NCBI GenBank assembly: GCA_005885115.1
Contig: VAXX01000141.1
Location: 1 to 5,151, forward strand
Source: Actinomycetota bacterium
GTDB taxonomy: Bacteria > Actinomycetota > Actinomycetes > Mycobacteriales > Micromonosporaceae
DNA: 5,151 nucleotides
Reading direction: 5' to 3'
Shown: positions 1-5,151 of the stretch, piece by piece
Layout of the letters: each line of letters begins with the position of its first letter
Position numbering within the stretch: position 1 is the first letter of the stretch
The notes under the pieces: model-generated
Told to the model about the DNA's origin: nothing
The model's input: the letters and a program-made list of their open reading frames with translations, nothing else
Databases searched by the model: none
Program-made: the position numbers and the translations under genes

Positions 1-591
1 CTGGACCAGGTGCGCCGCGGCGCGGCCGCCGTGGTGGCCGAGCAGGCCGGCGCGGTGCAGGCCGCGCAGCGGGAGTTGACGGGGGTACGCCAGCGGCTGG
101 CCCTCCAGCGGGCCCGCCTGACTGACCTGGCCAACCGGGCGGGCGTACCACCACCTGCCCTGAACCCGAACGCGGCGGTACCCGAGCCACCCGGCCCGGC
201 CGCCGCGAGCGCCCTGCTCCGCGGCGCCACCGCGGACCTCGACGCCGCCGACGCCCTGGTGTCCGAAGTGGACACCGGAACCTTCACCCGCGGCCCCTTC
301 CCCGACTGGCCGCAGGCCCTGCGCAACATGGTCGTCTACGGCGGAGTCGCCCTGCTGGTCCTGCTCGTGGAGCTGTGGCTGCTGTTCGTACCCTCCGGGA
401 GCGCCGCCGAGTTCGTCGCCTTCGGGTTCGCGATGATCCTGCCCGCCCTCGGGTACGGCGTGTCCGTGCTGGTCGTCAGCCTGCTCTACGGCAAGGTCGA
501 CCGCACCCCGGTCCTCGGTGCCGCGCTCAGCGCCCTACCCGTGGTCCTGGTGTGCGTATGGACCGCCGCGTCGCACGTCCTCAACGGTTAG
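1..591 (+). CDS. Coiled-coil protein with three C-terminal membrane segments, 5' end cut off by the window
   Basis: I do not recognise a family. The reading frame is open from base 1 to a TAG at 589-591. A GTG at base 10 could be a start, but no ribosome binding site fits in the nine bases before it and the protein opens in mid-helix, so the true start is probably upstream. Numbering from that GTG, residues 1-45 form an Ala/Gln/Arg-rich helix likely to be a coiled coil. A Pro/Ala linker follows at about 47-64, then a second short helix at 66-90. Three hydrophobic stretches at about 106-127, 132-160 and 167-188 look like membrane segments. The soluble part therefore precedes a C-terminal membrane anchor domain. 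The next gene starts nine bases after the stop, so the two are very likely cotranscribed. No catalytic motif is visible. By context it could be the membrane component of the plus-strand cassette, but that is inference. Confidence 0.8.
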   Translation: MDQVRRGAAAVVAEQAGAVQAAQRELTGVRQRLALQRARLTDLANRAGVPPPALNPNAAVPEPPGPAAASALLRGATADLDAADALVSEVDTGTFTRGPFPDWPQALRNMVVYGGVALLVLLVELWLLFVPSGSAAEFVAFGFAMILPALGYGVSVLVVSLLYGKVDRTPVLGAALSALPVVLVCVWTAASHVLNG

Positions 592-593
592 GA
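590..593 (+). promoter_or_regulatory. Ribosome binding site overlapping the preceding stop codon
   Basis: AGGA lies seven bases before the ATG at 601 and shares bases with the TAG stop of the upstream gene. This supports the 601 start and suggests translational coupling. The site is partly inside a small inverted repeat, GGTT-AGG-AACC at 586-596, which is probably too short to matter. Confidence 0.5.
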
Positions 594-600
594 ACCTCCG

Positions 601-861
601 ATGCCCTCGGTAGACGAGATCAAGCTGTACGTCGCCGCCTCCGTCCAGCGCACCGAGTCCGCCGCCATCGGGATCCGTGGCGTGCTCGACCGGCTCGACG
701 AGGCGCTCGCCCAGTTGCGGCTGACCACGGTGGGGAGCGTACATCCGACCGTGGCGCAGGCGCTGGTCCGGCTGGAGGAGTGCCGGGGCAAGCTGATCGA
801 GGCGGAGACCCTCGCCCGGGGCGCGATCGACGCGGCCGACCAGTACCGCGCCATCATCTGA
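601..861 (+). CDS. Small all-helical protein (86 aa), possible WXG100/Lap-like partner
   Basis: The 86-residue protein is predicted by eye to be two amphipathic helices (about 3-43 and 50-85) joined by a short turn around T-V-G-S-V-H-P at 43-49. It has no signal peptide, membrane segment, cysteine-rich site or enzymatic motif. Size and hairpin layout match the small helical proteins encoded beside type VII secretion substrates and polymorphic toxins in Actinobacteria and Firmicutes, such as EsxA/EsxB-type proteins and the Lap partners of LXG toxins. However, there is no W-x-G in the turn and no YxxxD tail. The ATG at 601 is supported by AGGA seven bases upstream. The gene follows its neighbour by nine bases and precedes the 355-residue protein by a 91-bp gap. 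A role as partner or chaperone of that protein is inference; the coding call itself is strong. Confidence 0.82.
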   Translation: MPSVDEIKLYVAASVQRTESAAIGIRGVLDRLDEALAQLRLTTVGSVHPTVAQALVRLEECRGKLIEAETLARGAIDAADQYRAII

Positions 862-867
862 TCCCAC

Positions 868-898
868 GTCGTGGTACGACCTTGTCCGGTTCGCCGGA
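868..898 (+). terminator. Two adjacent stem-loops in the gap after the 86-aa gene
   Basis: GTCGT-GGT-ACGAC at 868-880 and TCCGG-TTCG-CCGGA at 885-898 are both perfect five-base-pair inverted repeats, separated by four bases and beginning six bases after the TGA at 859-861. The second has a four-base TTCG loop, although closed by G-C rather than the extra-stable C-G pair. There is no T-tract after them. They could be a weak actinobacterial terminator, an attenuator or an operator. A further overlapping palindrome, CCACG-T-CGTGG, lies at 864-874. In such GC-rich DNA short repeats can be chance. Confidence 0.3.
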
Positions 899-900
899 AG

Positions 901-909
901 TTATCCACA
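901..909 (+). promoter_or_regulatory. DnaA-box-like word TTATCCACA upstream of the 355-aa gene
   Basis: The nine bases match the classical DnaA-box consensus TTWTNCACA exactly and sit 43 bases before the ATG at 953, in the only sizeable intergenic gap between the plus-strand genes. It is AT-richer than its surroundings and is followed by the palindrome TGATCA at 912-917. I see no cluster of further boxes, so this is not an origin. It could be a promoter-proximal DnaA site or a chance match. Confidence 0.3.
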
Positions 910-952
910 GTTGATCATTGTCGGTTGAGCCGGCCGGGTCCTCACGGTTCTC

Positions 953-2020
953 ATGGATGCCATGGACTTCAGCGTCAACATCCGGGCGGTCACCGGCCTC
1001 GCCGACGCGCTGGACCTGCGCGCGCACAACCTCATCGGCGCGGCCGACTACCTGCAGGCGAACAAGGACCTGCGGTACGGCTCCGGCCTGCTCAACGAGC
1101 TCGCCCAGACCCACGAGCGAATCGTGGTCGGCCTCGACACGTTCCTCCGGCACACCGGCAACGACTACGCCGAGCGGTACGCGCTGGCGGTCGGGCGGGC
1201 GGTCCACGCATACGTGACGACCGACGTGGCGGCGAGCGCCCGGGTTGACGCGACCCTGCCCGGCGTCATCGACCCGACCGACCCGCCGCGCCTCGCCGAC
1301 CAGACACTCGGGCCGCAGATCTTCGACGACCCGTTCTGCCTCACGCTCGCGACGCCCCCAGACTACCGGTCGCAGTACCCGTACGAGCCACACTTCTACG
1401 ACATGTTCAGCCCGTCCTCGCTGGCCCGGGACATCATCTGGTACGGCACCGGCGTCCTCGCCGAATTCGGGGTGATCCCCGAGCAGGTCGACCCCTTCGA
1501 GGCGTTCACCGCTCCGCTGTGCGGCGACGTCGCGGGCCTGAAGAAGATGTCGTTCGTACTCTGCGGGGTGGCCACCGCGATCGGATACGTCAGCGACCGG
1601 ATCGATGTCGAGGCTGATGTCATGGACCGGGTGTGGACCGGCCACGCGGCCAGCGGTTGCCGGTCCGCCCTGATCCGGTTCGCCAGGGATCTGCGTCCCG
1701 CCGTCGACCTGGTGGTCAAACTGGCTGAGGAGTACGACCGGGTCGCCGAGGCGGCCCGGGCCAACCGCGAGGTCATGGACATGGCGCTGACCCTCATGCT
1801 GGACGAGGCGATGACGCTGGGGCTCGACGACGCGGTCGAACTCGGGAGCATCGCGCTGCTGGACCTGCCGCGGTTGGCGCGGATCGGCGCCCGGATCTGG
1901 GAGCTGATCGTCAAGGCGAAGGAGGTCATCGCCCTGCTGCACCTGACGATCGAGGCGGCCAACGCCCCGATCAACCTGCCCGATGACCTCCCGGTCGTAC
2001 CCGGGGCGGCGCACCGATGA
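953..2020 (+). CDS. Helical protein with tandem WXG/ESX-like hairpins, putative type VII secretion substrate without toxin domain
   Basis: No catalytic family is recognised in this 355-residue protein. Residues 6-35 and 46-91 look like a helical hairpin with a Y-G-S-G turn at 42-45; it ends in Y87-V-T-T-D91, a match to the YxxxD/E export motif of type VII substrates. A Pro/Tyr-rich segment (about 103-155) follows. Residues 190-268 look like a second helical bundle whose turn is W228-T-G230, the WXG signature. The helical C-terminus (270-337) and short tail contain no nuclease, deaminase or other toxin motif. Cysteines are at 129, 190, 204 and 236. There is no signal peptide. An in-frame stop at 926-928 limits the start to ATG 953 or ATG 962; neither has a good ribosome binding site, and I chose the longer form. 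The downstream gene overlaps by ATGA, implying coupling. Export by a type VII system is inference; a structural or immunity-related role is equally open. Confidence 0.85.
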   Translation: MDAMDFSVNIRAVTGLADALDLRAHNLIGAADYLQANKDLRYGSGLLNELAQTHERIVVGLDTFLRHTGNDYAERYALAVGRAVHAYVTTDVAASARVDATLPGVIDPTDPPRLADQTLGPQIFDDPFCLTLATPPDYRSQYPYEPHFYDMFSPSSLARDIIWYGTGVLAEFGVIPEQVDPFEAFTAPLCGDVAGLKKMSFVLCGVATAIGYVSDRIDVEADVMDRVWTGHAASGCRSALIRFARDLRPAVDLVVKLAEEYDRVAEAARANREVMDMALTLMLDEAMTLGLDDAVELGSIALLDLPRLARIGARIWELIVKAKEVIALLHLTIEAANAPINLPDDLPVVPGAAHR

Positions 2021-2514
2021 CCAACTGGACCCGGATTCTCGTCACGCTCCAGATCCTCGGGCTTGCCTGCGTCGCGGTCGGCATCGTGCTGCCGGTCGCG
2101 GTCGCGCACGAGTCGCCGACCCTGATGCCCTATGCCTGGCCCGCGCACCACGCGCTCTACCTGCACACCACGGGCGACCCGGCGCAGTGCACCGTTGACG
2201 ACGGAGTCACCGAGCCGTTCACCATCTCGATCCCCGGTTCCCGGACGTACCACGTCGCCAGCCGGCACATAGCGGCACTGGACGCCGCTGCGACGGTCAC
2301 CTGCACCGCCCCGGTTACCGCCGATCTGGACCCGGGCGTAGGTGACGGCCTCGCCGGTAGCCCTGCCACCGACGTACTCGGGTGGGCGGGAGTCGTGCTG
2401 ACCCTCTGGGGCGCGCGGTACTGGTTCGGCAGGTTGCTCCGGCTGGTGCGCGGCGCGGTCAGGCGTGGAGGATCAGGCTCATCGCTTCCGCCCGGGACTT
2501 GGCGTCCTTTTTGA
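2017..2514 (+). CDS. Membrane-anchored protein with two-cysteine external domain (165 aa)
   Basis: Family unrecognised. A hydrophobic N-terminal segment (about 7-30) ends in V-A-V-A-H and is either a membrane anchor or an uncleaved signal. Residues 31-117 are probably extracytoplasmic, with a beta-rich look and two cysteines, C58 and C96, placed to form a disulfide. A second membrane segment at about 119-137 is followed by an Arg-rich tail, suggesting both ends are cytoplasmic. The ATG overlaps the previous stop as ATGA, with GGGGCGG at 2003-2009 as a modest ribosome binding site, so it is translationally coupled to the 355-residue protein. Its last 18 codons (from about residue 148) lie antisense to the 3' end of folE. 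This tail is low in recognisable structure and may be a read-through past an original stop. By position it may be a membrane partner of the cassette; that is inference. Confidence 0.8.
   Translation: MTNWTRILVTLQILGLACVAVGIVLPVAVAHESPTLMPYAWPAHHALYLHTTGDPAQCTVDDGVTEPFTISIPGSRTYHVASRHIAALDAAATVTCTAPVTADLDPGVGDGLAGSPATDVLGWAGVVLTLWGARYWFGRLLRLVRGAVRRGGSGSSLPPGTWRPF
2459..2514. other. Convergent overlap of the coding ends of folE and the 165-aa membrane protein
   Basis: The plus-strand gene stops at 2514 while folE on the minus strand stops at 2459, so 56 bases code on both strands. The FolE side encodes a conserved part of the enzyme (the L-F-K-K to C-terminus region). The other side encodes an Arg/Gly/Ser tail of no obvious function. 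There is no room for, and no sign of, a bidirectional terminator between the genes, so each transcript may run antisense into the other. Confidence 0.85.
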
Positions 2515-3061
2515 ACAGGCCCCGGACGGCGGAGGTGACGGTACGGGAGCCGGCCTTCTGGATACCCCGCATCGCCATGCACAGGTGCTCGCACTCCAGC
2601 ACCGCGATCACCCCGCGCGGGTGTAGCTGCTCCATCAGCAGGTCGGCGATCTGCGCGGTGAGCCGCTCCTGTACCTGTGGCCGGCGGGCGAACACCTCGA
2701 CCAGCCGGGCGAGCTTGGACAGGCCGGTGATCCGCCCGTCGTCCCCGGGGATGTAGCCGAGGTGCGCCTTGCCCTGGAAGGGCAGCAGGTGATGCTCGCA
2801 GAGGCTGAAGACCTCGATGTCGCGGACCAGCACCAGCTCGTCGTGGTTGGCCTCGAAGGTGGTGGTCAGTACGTCGGCCGGGTTGACCCGCAGCCCGGCG
2901 AAAAGTTCGGCGTACGCCTGGGCCACCCGGGTCGGGGTACGCACGAGTCCTTCCCGGTCGGGGTCCTCACCGATGGCGATGAGGATCTCCCGTACCGCGT
3001 CCTCGATCCGCTTGAGGTCGACCGCCCGTTCGACGGGTACGCCGCCCAGCCGGCCGTTCAC
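2459..3061 (-). CDS. folE: GTP cyclohydrolase I (type IA, FolE)
   Basis: This cytosolic zinc enzyme converts GTP to 7,8-dihydroneopterin triphosphate and formate, the first step of folate synthesis. With the GTG start at 3061 the protein has 200 residues, close to M. tuberculosis FolE (202). The N-terminal helix reads A-V-R-E-I-L then G-E-D-P-D-R-E-G-L (31-39). Zinc ligands are C88 and H91 in S-L-C-E-H-H, and C161 in [10 protein letters not shown]90 and H159 match the catalytic E. coli H112 and H179. S115-K116, Q131-E132 and R165 match the substrate-binding S135-K136, Q151-E152 and R185. All key residues are present, so it should be active. It lies 83 bases downstream of ftsH and is probably cotranscribed. 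The start is uncertain: GTG 3061 lacks a ribosome binding site, and the open frame continues to CTG 3148 (229 residues), overlapping the ftsH stop as CTGA. The expected folP-folB-folK genes do not follow. Confidence 0.97.
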   Translation of the reverse strand: MNGRLGGVPVERAVDLKRIEDAVREILIAIGEDPDREGLVRTPTRVAQAYAELFAGLRVNPADVLTTTFEANHDELVLVRDIEVFSLCEHHLLPFQGKAHLGYIPGDDGRITGLSKLARLVEVFARRPQVQERLTAQIADLLMEQLHPRGVIAVLECEHLCMAMRGIQKAGSRTVTSAVRGLFKKDAKSRAEAMSLILHA

Positions 3062-3144
3062 CAGCCGCGCGGCGAGGTGGTCCAGATCGGCCTCGACCGA
3101 GCCGAGATCATCGTCCGGCTCGGTCGAGGAGCAGTCCTGGGGCG

Positions 3145-5148
<2,004 letters not shown>

Positions 5149-5151
5149 ACT

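Noticed and set aside
586..596. GGTT-AGG-AACC hairpin over the ribosome binding site of the 86-aa gene
   Set aside because: With only four base pairs and a three-base loop, it is too weak to claim as a regulatory structure.
901..909. Replication origin
   Set aside because: There is a single DnaA-box word, no cluster, no AT-rich unwinding region and no dnaA or dnaN nearby.
1437..1448. W163-Y-G165 in the 355-aa protein as an extra WXG motif
   Set aside because: It lies between the two hairpins with no clear flanking helix pair, so it is probably coincidental.
854..2014. 386-residue open frame on the minus strand opposite the 355-aa gene
   Set aside because: It is Arg/Asp/Val-rich with no recognisable domain, and is the mirror of a plus-strand gene with better composition, coupling and motifs. 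Such antisense frames are usual in GC-rich DNA.
1396..2268. 290-residue minus-strand open frame
   Set aside because: It spans the ends of two better-supported plus-strand genes, has low-complexity Arg/Ser composition and no motif.

Overview
This window comes from a high-GC actinobacterium. The GC-rich codon third positions, the ftsH-folE gene pair and the frequent GTAC/CGTAC words would suit a member of the Micromonosporaceae, but the family assignment is inferred from style and not proven. Two blocks point towards each other: a plus-strand accessory block (about 1-2514) and a minus-strand housekeeping block (2459-5148). No RNA gene, IS element, CRISPR array or other mobile element is visible.

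The plus-strand block holds four genes of unknown function. In order they are: the 3' part of a coiled-coil protein with three membrane segments; an 86-residue all-helical protein; a 355-residue, mostly helical protein; and a 165-residue protein with two membrane segments and a two-cysteine external domain. The 355-residue protein has two candidate helical hairpins. The first ends in a YxxxD motif and the second has a W-T-G turn, both hallmarks of substrates of type VII (ESX/WXG100) secretion. No toxin domain follows. I read the block as a possible type VII-associated cassette: a small helical partner, a toxin-less delivery-type protein and two membrane proteins. This is inference from architecture and has no database support. 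A 91-bp gap between genes two and three carries two adjacent stem-loops and a perfect TTATCCACA DnaA-box word, so gene three may have its own promoter.

The minus-strand block encodes the complete membrane AAA+ zinc protease FtsH, followed by GTP cyclohydrolase I (FolE), the first enzyme of folate synthesis. In M. tuberculosis the same order continues into folP1-folB-folK. Here folE instead runs tail-to-tail into the accessory block, with a 56-bp overlap of the coding ends. The folE start is uncertain: a GTG gives a typical 200-residue protein, but the coding-like frame extends upstream to a CTG that overlaps the ftsH stop.
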